Below, piece by piece: positions 44,398 through 55,125 of a stretch of 64,000 bases of DNA. The position numbers were made by a program, and so were the translations under genes. Origin of the DNA: Hymenopus coronatus (Eukaryota > Arthropoda > Insecta > Mantodea > Hymenopodidae); assembly GCA_030762935.1 (NCBI GenBank), contig CM060900.1, positions 433,342,421 to 433,406,420 on the forward strand. The letters are read 5' to 3'. Position 1 is the stretch's first letter. Every line of letters begins with the position of its first letter. The notes beneath the pieces are model-generated. The model made no database searches. It was not told where the DNA came from and saw only the letters and a list, made by a program, of their open reading frames with translations.

Positions 44398-44690
44398 CGT
44401 CGTCCTCCGTAGCGTAGTGGTTACCATTCTTATACCTAAGGTCACGGGTTCAAACCCGGCGGAGTATGAAGAATTTTTTTTTTCTGGTGTAAAAATTCTT
44501 ATCGTGGCTTTCTTCGGAAGGAAAATAAAGCCTTTTCACAGATTTACTGCATGTAAAGGAACCTCAAGCCTAATAAAGAGGTCTCTGCGCAAAACTATAC
44601 GCGATTTCACACCCAATATAGAATAGGACACTGAGAACCACTGCAGTTAAAAAGCGTCCATAAATAAAGCTCAATTTAATTTAATTTTTT
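44398..44690 (+). mobile_element. SINE-C copy, near full length
   Basis: Head CGTCCTCCGTAGCGTAGTGG (box A), box B GGTTCAAACCC, then TGGTGTAAAAATTCTTATCG, CTAATAAAGAGGTCTCTGCG and CACACCCAATATAGAATAGG. The 3' end is CAGTTAAAAAGCGTCC followed by AATAAAG. Confidence 0.9.
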
Positions 44691-45071
44691 TCGGGAGTGG
44701 AATTAGTATTTGTCTAATAAACACTTGTTCAATGTAATAAAAATGCCTTCTACCAACACAGATGTACACGTGTTAGCTTTGGCTTCGTTATACCTACCTG
44801 TAGCCCAGGTGACCGCAGGCACACAGGGTCTCAAGTTCCGAGCTTTAGTTATTAGGTACTATTTTAGGGTCTTCGGTATCAAACCTGCCCAGAGGCAAAA
44901 CTTCAGAGGAGCAATCAGGAATAATACCGAAGAGCCTGTAGTAAGCTGAGGATAATTTGTATTCATCCAAGGTTTCTATGTCGATATTTTAACAGAAATA
45001 CATGCTTTGGAACTACAAGAATACGAAACTAAATTCCATGTTGCATGTGAACAGTATGACTAAAACGGCTG
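44691..45071. other. spacer without a supported gene
   Basis: A 79-codon frame (44710-44949) has no recognisable domain. Confidence 0.35.
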
Positions 45072-45830
45072 ATATGGTACATTCACAGGACCTTCTCTAT
45101 CCATTCTTTAATAAATTAGGCATCATTCGATATATACATTATAACAAGCGCCGGAAAAGCTTCAATTCCTTAATATACACTTATCTACTTCACGTTAATC
45201 CAGAATATGATTTTATTTCATTTTAGGTACCTACTTGTAAACCAAAGGAATAAGGGAGTACTCTGGGCTAAAGTGATGATCACATCTTTAGGAACTGGTT
45301 GCTACCTATGCGATGGCTAAAATTCCCTTCTCTTTGCTTGACCAAGAGATAGAAAAAGGAACGACGTCCATTTGAACAAATTTTGGACAGATAAGTATTT
45401 TAAAATTGAAACCAATTTTACCAATTTACAAATATTAAGGAATATCTCGGAAATGATTAATTCCACGAAATTGCGGATTTTAACGAGTTATACATTTATT
45501 GCGTAATAAGCTTTGTCTATCACTTAATTATGGTATACCAGTTAGCTATGCAAATATCAACCAGAATGAAGAGGACCTTAGCTTCTGTTCTCAAAGAATT
45601 GAAGATAAGTATACGTTTTATTTGTCATGAAAATGTTTTAAACTTATGGTATTTTAATAAAAATTTTCGAAAATGTTTCAGATGCGCGCGGACATTTTTC
45701 TAAAAATGATTTCTTTTTATTTAGGGTCCGCAATATATGTATTTCATGATAAAACCTCGTTATCGAGGTTTTAGGTGGAATGCAACACCTTCTCTATCTG
45801 CTATGTATGTACGTGGTAGAGAAAGTAAAA
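45072..45830 (+). repeat. RPT-A copy, forward arm of a head-to-head pair
   Basis: Family blocks from ATGGTACATTCACAGGACC to the end GGTAGAGAAAGTAAAAACGG, with the palindrome region (CTGCTATGTATGTACGTGG) before it. About 120 bases around the CACACA tract are missing. Confidence 0.82.
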
Positions 45831-46436
45831 ACGGAGTCACGTTAAATACCAAATTTGGAACTTATGTTCGGCATCTTTTAGAAATGCGAGACGCAAAGGT
45901 TCAAGCTAATGCCCTTCTCTATGCTACTTGTAACATTCAAACTTTTCAATACTTTTTATTTAAAAATCGCTCTAACGATTTTAATTAAACTACGTACTAT
46001 TAAGCTAACTACAAGAACATAAAAGTTATGTCTTGAATTTTCTTGGAACTGTCTGTAAAAGGAGCCCCATTCGGAAGGAACATATGTGTAATTCTGTATA
46101 AGCGGTAAACCACAAGAAATAGAGAAAAAAAAAAAACTTGTATACAAGAGATATCCTTGTCACTAATTTGAATTTTTAAACACGTTTTCAGTTTTTGAAG
46201 TTGGGCTAACTTTCAGTTGACTCTCGCGCTGCCATGGAAATCCAGTTTTTAAACATTTATGTATGGTAGTTGTCTTTGTAGCTGTTAGGAAAGTTTAATG
46301 AAGCTATTTATGCAAACGTTGATGTCAATTAACCTGAAGTGGACACAAGAATAGGTTTTATAGAAATAGACTTTAGACGGTACATAAAAATAAACTGTAG
46401 TGATTAGGGAAAGTAATATGAATGTGGCATTGCTCT
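45831..46436 (-). repeat. RPT-A copy, reverse arm of a head-to-head pair
   Basis: Follows the previous copy without a gap. GAGTCACGTTAAATACCAAA is the reverse of the block AATACCAAGTTTGGTATTTA of other copies. It continues with AAAATCGCTCTAACGATTTT and ends AAAGTAATATGAATGTGGC. Confidence 0.75.
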
Positions 46437-46718
46437 AGTATAACCTGTATTATTTCAAGCCAGACATGCTTGTAGCAAAGAAAAAAGAAAGAACCGTGTT
46501 GATTTTGGCAACCAGGTGTGCAGCTCTGAATGGCTGTCCCCTGGTGTGTAGACTATACCAGAGGCGTGTTTTTGAATCCAGGATCCACTAGGGATTATCT
46601 GCGCGTGGTGGGGGATAATGACTCTCAACTACTCATCAGGAGAAATACCTGCACAACCGGTTTGCTAAGCCCACAGTTCAATTCATCTATCATTACAACG
46701 TTATTGGTTCGTTGCGAG
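46437..46718. other. spacer
   Basis: No gene recognised; slightly GC-richer at 46500-46660. Confidence 0.35.
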
Positions 46719-47280
46719 TGTATATGTGTGTCTGTGGTCAGCGTAGCTCATAAAACTAAAAGTCGTTTATATACCAAATTCGGTATATAAGTTCAGTATC
46801 TTCCAAGGATGCGACACGAAGGTTTACAAGAAAATTCCTACACCCCCAACTACCCTTAACATAAACATTTTTAGAACATTTTTATTTCCTCAAAAATGGC
46901 TCTAACGATTTTCATTAAAATGCCTCTTCTATATTTCATAAATCATAAGAGACATATTCCTTGTTATGGTTTCAATTTTAAACGTTTATACTTTTCTCGA
47001 GCGGGAAGTCAACTTTCGTTTCATTTCTTTTGTCTTACTCCTGAGAGTGCCAAATAGAACCGAATTTCAATTGTTTCACATAGCAATAGCTTTTAAATTT
47101 TTGACTATCGCTTTAGCCTAGTCCAGTCCCTTATTTCCCTTCTTCTAATAACGAAGCAAGTGGGCAATTGGACCATTCTGCTAATGTTTATCTCGGTTAG
47201 TATAACGCAGATAAAGTGATAATCTTTTATAAGTAAAGTTTGTGCAACAGCTAGAGAAAGTCATGTGAATGGACACTGAT
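46719..47280 (-). repeat. RPT-A copy, reverse, lacking the palindromic end
   Basis: Begins at the GTGTGTCTGTGG tract. It contains CAAGGATGCGACACGAAGG, AAAAATGGCTCTAACGATTT and TTCGTTTCATTTCTTTTGTC, and ends AAAGTCATGTGAATGGAC. Confidence 0.85.
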
Positions 47281-47970
47281 ATTCTATTTTTTGTGGTTTA
47301 GAAGGAGACCATCCTTGTGTTTCTTAAGGGGACTGATTACTGATTCTTATACCAATTCAGTATTTTATTTCAAAACCCAAGTTTAATTGAATACTTCCAG
47401 ACTTCTTTCTACAGCTCTGTACATTTAAATGTTTTTAATAGATACGAGTTTTAAATGACCAATAACTCAATTATAGTTTTTAAAGTTGTTTATCATAACT
47501 AGTATCAACATTGAGGGCTGTAATCCTTAGGATGGGTTTCGTCCCCAATGTTTTTAATTAAAAATAGAAAATCTCCTAGTCCCGTTAAGCAGTTCTGCAA
47601 TATACCTCGGACACCACCTGCACCATAAATGGTGAAAGATACCTCTACAAATATATTTTTCATTTTACCGACAGAATAAAATGTTGCGATATGCTCTATG
47701 ACTTATTCAACTTGCGTGTTTGAGTAAACTTTGTACATTTTCTTTTTGTTGCTCTGGTTTTACATCATAATTTCTCTTTCTTTTGTGATACTCATGTTAA
47801 CATGGAAATTGTGCCATTCAGTTTATGCATTGTTGTTTTACTATTAGTAATATTTTATGAATGACATTTTAGTTTTACATTACGTTATTTCCAAAAGCAA
47901 GAGCTTTTGTTTTGAACGATGATTGGGAAAGTGTTTGAATTACAAAAACAAAATGTTCTTTATGCGTTTG
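47281..47970. other. gene-free AT-rich stretch
   Basis: No gene or array seen. Confidence 0.4.
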
Positions 47971-47974
47971 ACCT

Positions 47975-48800
47975 AAATTTTCACAATTTTTTTAGAACCA
48001 CAGCATATGCCGTGAGCTTGAATCGGTAACCATAGAGTACCAGACCGCCCAAGGATGAGTGCAATTGTCGTAGAAGTGGATCGCGGCTCAAAGAAAACAG
48101 AGCTATATCGGACTGACCATTCTCTGCGGAGGATCGGAGGAAAATTGTCGCTGCTGAGCTCCCTGGAAGTCGCAGAAGCGTAGAGGTTTTGTAAGAAGAC
48201 AACAGTCCGGAGAATAACAATGGCTGACATTGTCAAAAGCCTTTTCAAAATCTAGATTAACCAAAGCAGCTGGAAGTTTCTCGGTTTCAGCATGAGAAAT
48301 AATATATCCCAACAAGTCCACATTCTGTATGATATTCCTGTCATTCGGTACTGCAGTCTGGACTTTGCAGAGAATTACCTCATAAACCAAATTGAGCCGT
48401 GAAGATAACGCTTTAGTCAACAATCTATAATTTCAGTTCAGCAAGGTAATCGGCCGAAACTCGGCAACGGTTCTAGAGCATCGGTGCTTTGGGAGCAGAA
48501 TAATTACTCCTTCAACAAATTTCTCTGGAATCACCGCAGTCCGGCAAACTTCTTCAAATACCACGGTTAGTTCTGCAGCTATAACATCCCAAAATGTAGA
48601 ATAGAAGGTTCAGTAGCGGTGTTCTGTTTTACGCTCTTCACACCTGCAGAAATTTCCTCGGTGATAATAGTGCACAAAAGAGAAGCGCCGAGTTGCGAAG
48701 ATACCCAAAAAGACAGTGGAGACAGGACGGGATTGCTATCGATACGTTTGCAAAAGGATTCCCTAAATTAATCATAAAAGCAGTTAAGGAACACGGCGGT
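47975..48800 (-). pseudogene. LINE reverse transcriptase (L1/Tx1-like), broken
   Basis: Minus strand. From about 48640, frame-joined blocks read FWDVIAAELTVVFEEVCRTA-like residues, FVEGVIILLPKHR and VAEFRPITLLN. The best piece follows: LTKALSSRLNLVYEVILCKV, VPNDRNIIQNVDLLGYIISH, then motif A LPAALVNLDFEKAFDNVSH. The catalytic Y-x-D-D box appears as LTAYAVVLKKL, so both Asp are gone. A large part between motif A and this box is deleted. The style resembles the L1/Tx1 branch rather than the other LINEs here. Confidence 0.75.
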
Positions 48801-49855
48801 GTCTCAGAAGAGTGCATTATCTACAATAAAGGTATTACATAACTGGACATGTGAAAAGTAAAATATCAGCTTTACTAAAGCTCTGGATGAAGTAGCAAAA
48901 CCAAACACTGGCTTTGAAAGAGCTTTCAAACGTCTTGATAGGAAACAGCACAACATTTTTGCTTTTCTTTCGAAATTCTTTCTTCAACAACAGCAAAACT
49001 TTCACTACTTATGGGCGGAACGTTTAACAAACGGTCATAAATAGCTAAACAGTATTGTGATACCAGGGCGTAATAAGTGCATCATGGGAGAACGAGGAAA
49101 AATTCTAAGATACAATGAACTTAACCCACATACATTCTGTGCCATTTTTCAACGGTAGTGAGTGATAGAAATACTATTTACAGGAAAACAAAATTAGTTA
49201 TCCAAACGTGTTTAACATGGTGGTTCGGGTCACTAACACTAACCTTGGTGGTGAACTGGCTATCAATTTTTGAATGCATGTTTTGACTTTAAAAACCAGT
49301 AACTTAAAGCTGCCTGAAATAATCTTATTTAAATAGTGTGACCAAACCCGCGTGATTCAGTTAGTGAGGTCTTAGAGTGTCAAAGATTTGAGAAAGCAAA
49401 CTCATGTGGGTCGGCCAAGCATTAGCAGAGGCTTTGACTGGCTACTCTTTGAGAAATTTCGCCATCTGCATTTTGGTAAATGTTTCTTTAGTAATAACGC
49501 ATTGTGAACATACGGCAGAAAATAAAAGAGAGTAAGTTACGAGATGGAAAATTGAAAAATGGGTGTATTTGTTTAAATAACAGTATGTACATTGATCTTC
49601 ATCAGTCACACCGGTCCAGAGACCGTACGTGCTTTTATAATATACAAAGTAACAAACAAGATTAAAGGAATAAAACAAATTAAAGCGTCCCCAGGGAAAA
49701 TAGAAAGACAAAAATGTTCTAAAATATCCTAAATATCGACAGTGCACTAAATAACGGTAAACGATTCCGGTAAACAATTATGGTAAACAGCGAACACTTA
49801 AGAGAAATAAACACAACACTAACAATAAGCACAAAAGATGGCGTAATATATACGC
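48801..49855. other. stretch without a supported gene
   Basis: May hold more of the LINE upstream region (48.8-49.1 kb), but nothing clear enough to call. The 111-codon minus frame at 49442-49777 is Phe/Tyr-rich from AT bias. Confidence 0.3.
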
Positions 49856-49856
49856 G

Positions 49857-50036
49857 GAGGGAGTAGGTAAATTTCTATTTTAGGCGCGAAAGCTGAGATC
49901 TAAGAAGGCTAATAGTAAAAAATAGGGGCGAGGAAGGTATGTGTATAAACTCTTCTTAACTCCCTCTCCCTCTTTCTTACTATCACCTTTCCTCGATATC
50001 TCAGCTTTCACGCCTAAAATAGAAATTTACCTACTC
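49857..50036. repeat. fold-back inverted repeat
   Basis: GGAGTAGGTAAATTTCTATT, then TTAGGCGCGAAAGCTGAGAT (from 49860), is mirrored by ATCTCAGCTTTCACGCCTAA, then AATAGAAATTTACCTACTCC (to 50036). Arms are about 60-80 bases with a spacer of about 55 bases. The purine-rich and pyrimidine-rich parts next to the loop also pair loosely. Confidence 0.85.
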
Positions 50037-50334
50037 CATGCGCGACTTCCATGCCTACCAGTAGCGTCCACTAGCTTTACTCATCTGTCAAAGTTTTTGT
50101 CCAAGCCAAGCGAAAACCCTGAAATAAGTTTGTTACCTGTTTGGAACACTCGCTCCATACACCAAACTGATTTTAGCCTTGACTATACTTTTAGCGAAAC
50201 CTTCTCCGTCGCTTTGGCAATTTGTTGTTGTCAGTCAATATCAGAGATGCGGTTCTTAGTCTTTTTCCAAGCATTCAGTCTGTTTACTTGCTGCGACATT
50301 CAAATGTCTCCCATCCCAATGATTGTTTGATTTT

Positions 50335-50985
50335 GATGTCTATGTTCAATTCCCTTCTATTCTCAGGGTTCGCGGCAGTAGACTGCCCTAATTAGTGATT
50401 GGTCTCATCTAATATTTAACTGTCCTGATTTTGAACTCTATCGTTTCACTATGAGCCCCGAATTCCCCCATTATTCCGCAGTTGGCGTACCCTTCCCTAT
50501 TATCAGAATTCCTTTCAAAAATCGGTTCCTCGCTTGATTCAGATTCCCTGTTTGTTCTCAACCCAACATTTCTCCTCCATAAGCCATCGTTGATCTAACT
50601 GTATACATCTGGAATTCTGCTACATACCCAGAGAGCTTCTCCTGCTTTCACCTTGCCTTGTATTTCGTGATGTCAATATGCTATGTCTGTTTTCCGTTCA
50701 TCGTAATCACGAGTGATAAGTGAACAAAGATGTGCACTTATGAATGTTGTCCAGCTTCTGTCCTGCATATGTCCAGGACTCATCGCTGCGGTAGGTAAGT
50801 AGCCATTCGACGCAATAAACCTAAATTCGGTCCAGTTCTCGTTGCAGTCCCTTAAAACACCACTATGTCAGCTGCGTATAAAAGTACCGGAATCTGCATA
50901 TGTCCCAATACTGCTGGCTCTATGCATATAGTTACGAGTGAGTTACGAACGATTTGTAATTCAGAGCTGAAAAGGAGGCTTGTGA
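50335..50985 (-). pseudogene. LINE reverse transcriptase C-terminal part
   Basis: Minus strand from 50985. The catalytic box region reads IPVLLYAADIVVF (Y-A-D-D changed to Y-A-A-D). Then follow frame-shifted remnants of the thumb, AEFQMYTVRSTMAYGGEMLG, where relatives have a T-x-Y-G-A-E-x-W-G block, and QARNRFLKGILIIGKGTPTA. Stops are frequent. It resembles RTE/CR1-like LINEs with a C-terminal T-Y-G-A-E block. Confidence 0.65.
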
Positions 50986-51287
50986 CGCAATTATGCCAAT
51001 AAATAAAGTCTTTTATGAGTTATTCGGCGTTTTTATTTGTCACTTCATGATGATGATTATATATAATAATAATACTTCTACTACTATTACTACCACTACT
51101 ATATCTTCGCCGTTATCATTAAAATAGAGCCTTCTTGTCAATTTATAGCTATTTATTTCCTTTTTCGTAATTTATGTACATGATAGTAAGTAGCACATTA
51201 TCCATGTAGATCACATTTTTTGGATTCACGCTGCAGGAGCTAGCAGCAACCAGCAAAACATCTCTGCAAAAATGTATCACTGAAAAA
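50986..51287. other. gene-free spacer
   Basis: Short ATA/CTA trinucleotide tracts at 51060-51100; no gene. Confidence 0.4.
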
Positions 51288-51555
51288 AGTCGATCCCGGT
51301 GGCCGCGCTTGCTAAAGTGTCTCGCTTTCGTGGTGCACAGGATCGTGGGTTTGAATCCCACCTTGGGCATGGGTGTTTCTGTGTTTGTAAATGTGTCTAT
51401 CTTTGTGTATGTATATGCAAAAGGAAAACGTTAAGAATAATAAGATCCACTAAGGAAATATAGGAAACTGGAAAAAATGGAGAGAAAAAAAAAAGGAATA
51501 CAGCGCCGGAGTCCTGACAAGCCTCCGGAACTGTATTATATATATATATATATAA
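51288..51555 (+). mobile_element. SINE-E copy
   Basis: Head GATCCCGGTGGCCGCGCTTG, box B GGGTTTGAATCCC, then ACCTTGGGCATGGGTGTTTC. The 3' tail GGAATACAGCGCCGGAGTCC, then TGACAAGCCTCCGGAACTGT, is shared with the reverse copy at 23.0-23.3 kb. It ends in (AT)n. Confidence 0.88.
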
Positions 51556-51910
51556 AAGCTAAGACATGTAAAGGCTAGGCTTTGCTGGTTGCCGCGCATA
51601 CTAGGGGCATAGGAGCTCTTTAGTCTTGAAAGTTATTTTTGAATATTGGTGCCGTGGACGAGTGGTTAGACTACTCACCTTTCAGCGGTTCAGGATTGAT
51701 ATCACAGGACCGTTTGTGCCATTTATGGTGGAAAAAGCAGCGTTTGGGTGGGTATTCACCCGGTTCTCCGGTTTCTCTCGTTATTCATTCCACCACGTGT
51801 TGCATAGGCATTTTTCCTTGCATCTATTTCACCGTGATTTCATATCACCACTTACTCTCAAACCAGGCATTGGGCTCATCACCCATCCTTGTTACCCTTT
51901 CTGATCCAGT

Positions 51911-52161
51911 GTCGTCCTCTGTGGTGTAGGGGTAACTTGCTAGCCTCTGGTTTCCGAGGTCGCAGGTTAAAACTTAATAAAGGGCGATGGATTTTATCGG
52001 GCGTAAAATCTTTAGAATGGCTTCCACCGGGAGAGAAAAAAGCCGGTGGTACTATGTCGGAGATTTATGGCACGTAAAAGACACTCAAGGAAAAATAAAG
52101 GGGTTTTCGCACTCAATATAGAAAGAATGTGATGCTCAGAACCATAGCAACTAAAGCGCGT

Positions 52162-52165
<4 letters not shown>
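51911..52165 (+). mobile_element. SINE-C nested in SINE-B
   Basis: GTCGTCCTCTGTGGTGTAGG (box A), a worn box B (CGCAGGTTAAAACTTA), GGGCGATGGATTTTATCGG, GCGTAAAATCTTTAGAATGG and CACTCAATATAGAAAGAATG. The 3' end is AACTAAAGCGCGTCC followed by (AT)n at 52163-52223. Confidence 0.85.

Positions 52166-52223
<58 letters not shown>
52163..52223. repeat. (AT)n microsatellite
   Basis: About 30 AT units at the 3' end of the nested SINE-C. Confidence 0.97.
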
Positions 52224-52225
<2 letters not shown>

Positions 52226-52369
52226 TCAACAGGCATCTGATCCCAGGCGCCTAATTGTAAGTCCTGGGGTGTGTAAGTCCTTCATACGAGGAGGGTAAAT
52301 AGCATAGGAAGAGATTATACATTAATACGTTAGAAACTAATACTTTAATCTTCCACACTGGCGGCTAAT

Positions 52370-53335
52370 GTGAAGGTCCGGAGTTGGAAAGATAGAGCCA
52401 GACTGAAAATTCACTGCCATAACTGGGATTTCAACCATGGATCTCCTGCTTCCCGTCCAGTTACTCCAATCTCTGAGCTACCGTGGCAACATGCCGATAC
52501 ACCATTAAATTTTCCATTAAACCACACAAAGACATCTCTCATCAAAGATGACATACCCAATGACTACTTACTTGTTGTTGTTATTTTAATATTGCTTTTA
52601 TTGTGTATTACAAAAGCATGTACGGTCGATGGACCCGTGCGATTGTTGAAATTCTATGTATGATATTGTTATGTAAATAAATACACTTATTCATTCATTC
52701 ATACTTACCTACAATGTCTTAAGTACTTTAAGTCATGGTTTCGTAGTTTTCAACCAACTATTAGGTCAATCACTGAGAAATAGTTGTATCTTCCACACTG
52801 GTCACTGTCTAGGATAGGAGTTGGAAAGGCTGAAAATTCAATGCCATAAATTGGGTTTCAACCACAGATCTCCTGCTCTCCGTCAAGTTACTCTAGGCAC
52901 TGAGCTAACATGGCAACATGTCGATACACCATCATACTCCGCAACTGAATCGCGTTTTTCCCGATAAACCACACAAAGAGGTCTCAAATTACTATGAGAT
53001 GACATAAATACTTTAAGACTCGGACTTCTTAGTTTTCAACCAACTTTAAGTCAAGCACGTGATTGACCTAATAGTAGGTTGAAAACTAAGAAGCTCAGGT
53101 CTTAAAGTACTTACGACAATGTAAGTCGTCATTCGGGTATGTCATCTCAAAATAATTGGTATATTTTTCTGTGGCTTACCGGGAAAAACGTGAGTCAGTG
53201 GAGGAGGTTAATGCTGTATCGGTATATTGTCAGGGTAGCTCAGTGGTTAGAGCAACTGTAGATCCTTGATTGAAATCCCGGCTAGGGCATTGTATTTCTG
53301 AGTTTGACTTAACTTTTCGAAATAAAAAGTGTTAC
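52370..53335. repeat. SINE-F cluster: two reverse and one forward unit
   Basis: Three copies of a unit with a tRNA-like head (box A TAGCTCAGTGGTTAGAGCA, box B TTGAAATCCCGG on the forward copy at 53230-53290). The reverse heads lie at about 52395-52495 and 52810-52920. Each head is joined to a conserved leader (AAACCACACAAAGA, GATGACATA, TAGTTTTCAACCAACT). The second and third units face each other around 53045, giving an inverted repeat with arms of roughly 250 bases. An AT-rich insert (52567-52710) with an AATAAATACACTTATTCATT end splits the first unit. Confidence 0.8.
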
Positions 53336-54044
53336 TTTAAAGACGTTTCTCCACGGTAAGTTTGGTATTTTCTGTGGACAAAGACATAAATCACAGCTGT
53401 ATGAAACTACCTAGCGTTATATATTTGATAAGAAGACTAATCAATGCATTTCTTCATATATTTTGTATTCCTTTTTCTATTTTGGGCAAATCTCTTTTAT
53501 TTATACTAATTAATTTTTGAGAACATCAATAGTTACTTTGATGATAAACACTGCAGATTTGCATTAGTTTTCGTTAACATTATAATGCTTATTGGATCAT
53601 AATGCTTATTGATCTTTATATTGCTTTATGTATTCATAGAAACAATCATCTAATACCAATACACATTGGAGATTCTTAAATATCTAATTTAGACTGTATT
53701 TAAAAATAACTACATATGCAAATTTGTCTGTTGAAAAGTAGTAATAAGATATCATAACACTTATTTCATTTCAAAAGGTTTTATTTTAATCATAGAATTT
53801 CTGATTACTTGACTGTATACTATATTTCTCAAATTGTAAATTATGACATTTTATTTCTTATATTTTGATATTTCTTTAAACCCGTTGTTAGTTGACAACT
53901 GCATCATAATAATAAATACGTAAAATGTAATTCTAGTTAATAAATATATACTTGAATACGTTTACATTTTAATTAAGTCTACAATTAAAGTACCGCATGT
54001 TTGAAATTAACTGCATGACCAGAAAATATTATAGTAAATTCCTG
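53336..54044. other. gene-free AT-rich stretch
   Basis: No gene or array seen. Confidence 0.4.
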
Positions 54045-54462
54045 TGAAGTTCTCTTTATTCTGAACGAGTTTCTTCTATATTTAGTAAACCGTAAGAGAT
54101 AGACGAAATCTCACTGCACAAAAATGTGGATCTCGTTAAAGCAAACAATTTATGCCACATTGTGTTGCATATTCATTGGTTAGAATTTTCAAATACTTAT
54201 AGTTGTTTAAGTGGCTAGTCACTATTAGATTTTTCTTGCAGTGATGCAAGCAGCATGGCATTTCAAAACCATTAAAATTTTTAAAAGGTGGCTGTAGTTT
54301 TGGCCTACTCCCAATGTGAAATTTTTAAGCCTTAAACACAATGTGTAAATATTTAATGAAAAGGTATCTTGATTGAAAATAGTAGGGATGAGAATAATAT
54401 TTTATAAGAGTAATTTTAAAATATTGAGTAGAAAAAGTCGTGCGAATACAACGCTTCAAACT
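54045..54462 (-). repeat. RPT-A copy, reverse, worn
   Basis: Recognisable blocks: AGTAAACCGTAAGAGATAGA, AAAATGTGGATCTCGTTAAA, CAAACAATTTATGCCACATT, and the end AAAAAGTCGTGCGAATACAA. Confidence 0.75.
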
Positions 54463-54617
54463 TCATTTCGTGGTCATGCAAAGAATAGGAATTTCAAGGC
54501 CATCACAGTGTGATGCTCTATTAAAAATTTAAATCTTTTACGCTATTATTGTTCTCTTACGGCATAGTTTATTATTATATAAAAATGTTTCAGGCCTAAA
54601 AGTTGATTACTATTCAA

Positions 54618-54620
54618 TTT

Positions 54621-54651
<31 letters not shown>

Positions 54652-54663
54652 TTATTATTATTG
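54618..54663. repeat. (CTT)n-(ATT)n microsatellite
   Basis: About ten CTT units followed by four ATT units. Confidence 0.9.
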
Positions 54664-54914
54664 CAAAAAAGCCCATACGATGCCTACCTGATTCTTTCCA
54701 CAGACTTTATTTATCGAAGGAGTTTTAACTATATTTTAGTTTATATTCTTGATGTTTTAATGTTTTTAAAGAAAAATATGTCTATGAACTCGGAAGCGAT
54801 TTCGATTCTCACAATTCAAGGTACAACACATACATTCAGACATCTTTTTTCATGTTAAGTAAAATATGTAATACTGATGTTTTCAGTGCAATTACTGTAT
54901 CCAATATTTTTCAT

Positions 54915-54985
54915 GAGATGGTTGGTGATGGTTGGTGTTTAAGGACGCCAAACTACTAGCACATCAGCGCCCTTTGAGAGAAATA
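54915..54985 (+). repeat. possible dispersed element (GCGCCAAACT... type)
   Basis: GATGGTTGGTGATGGTTGGT, then GTTTAAGGACGCCAAACTA and CATCAGCGCCC. I recall similar G-T-T-T-A-A-G-G-G-C-G-C-C-A-A-A-C motifs as dispersed repeats in insect genomes; only one copy is in this window. Confidence 0.35.
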
Positions 54986-55125
54986 TAAGGTGTTCTGAGT
55001 TCGTTTTGCTGGTAAGCTTCATCTATAGTGCTTGAAACCCCTGAATCCTCTGCACACTCAAGTTATCATAATTGCTTGTCCACCCCTGTGATTACAGGTT
55101 AACAACCAGACTCGCTATTGAATAT

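Larger units (their letters stand above)
51647..52310 (+). mobile_element. SINE-B copy interrupted by a SINE-C
   Basis: The 5' part is 51647-51910: head GGTGCCGTGGACGAGTGG, core CCGGTTCTCCGGTTTCTC, AAACCAGGCATTGGGCTCAT, TGATCCAG. The 3' part resumes near 52225 with CTTCAACAGGCATCTGATCC and GTAAGTCCTTCATACGAGGA. Joined, the order equals the uninterrupted copy at 61374-61715. Confidence 0.82.

Noticed and set aside
49941..50330. 129-codon plus-strand frame
   Set aside because: It begins inside the fold-back repeat and runs into DNA flanking the minus-strand LINE; no domain, and composition follows the pyrimidine-rich strand.
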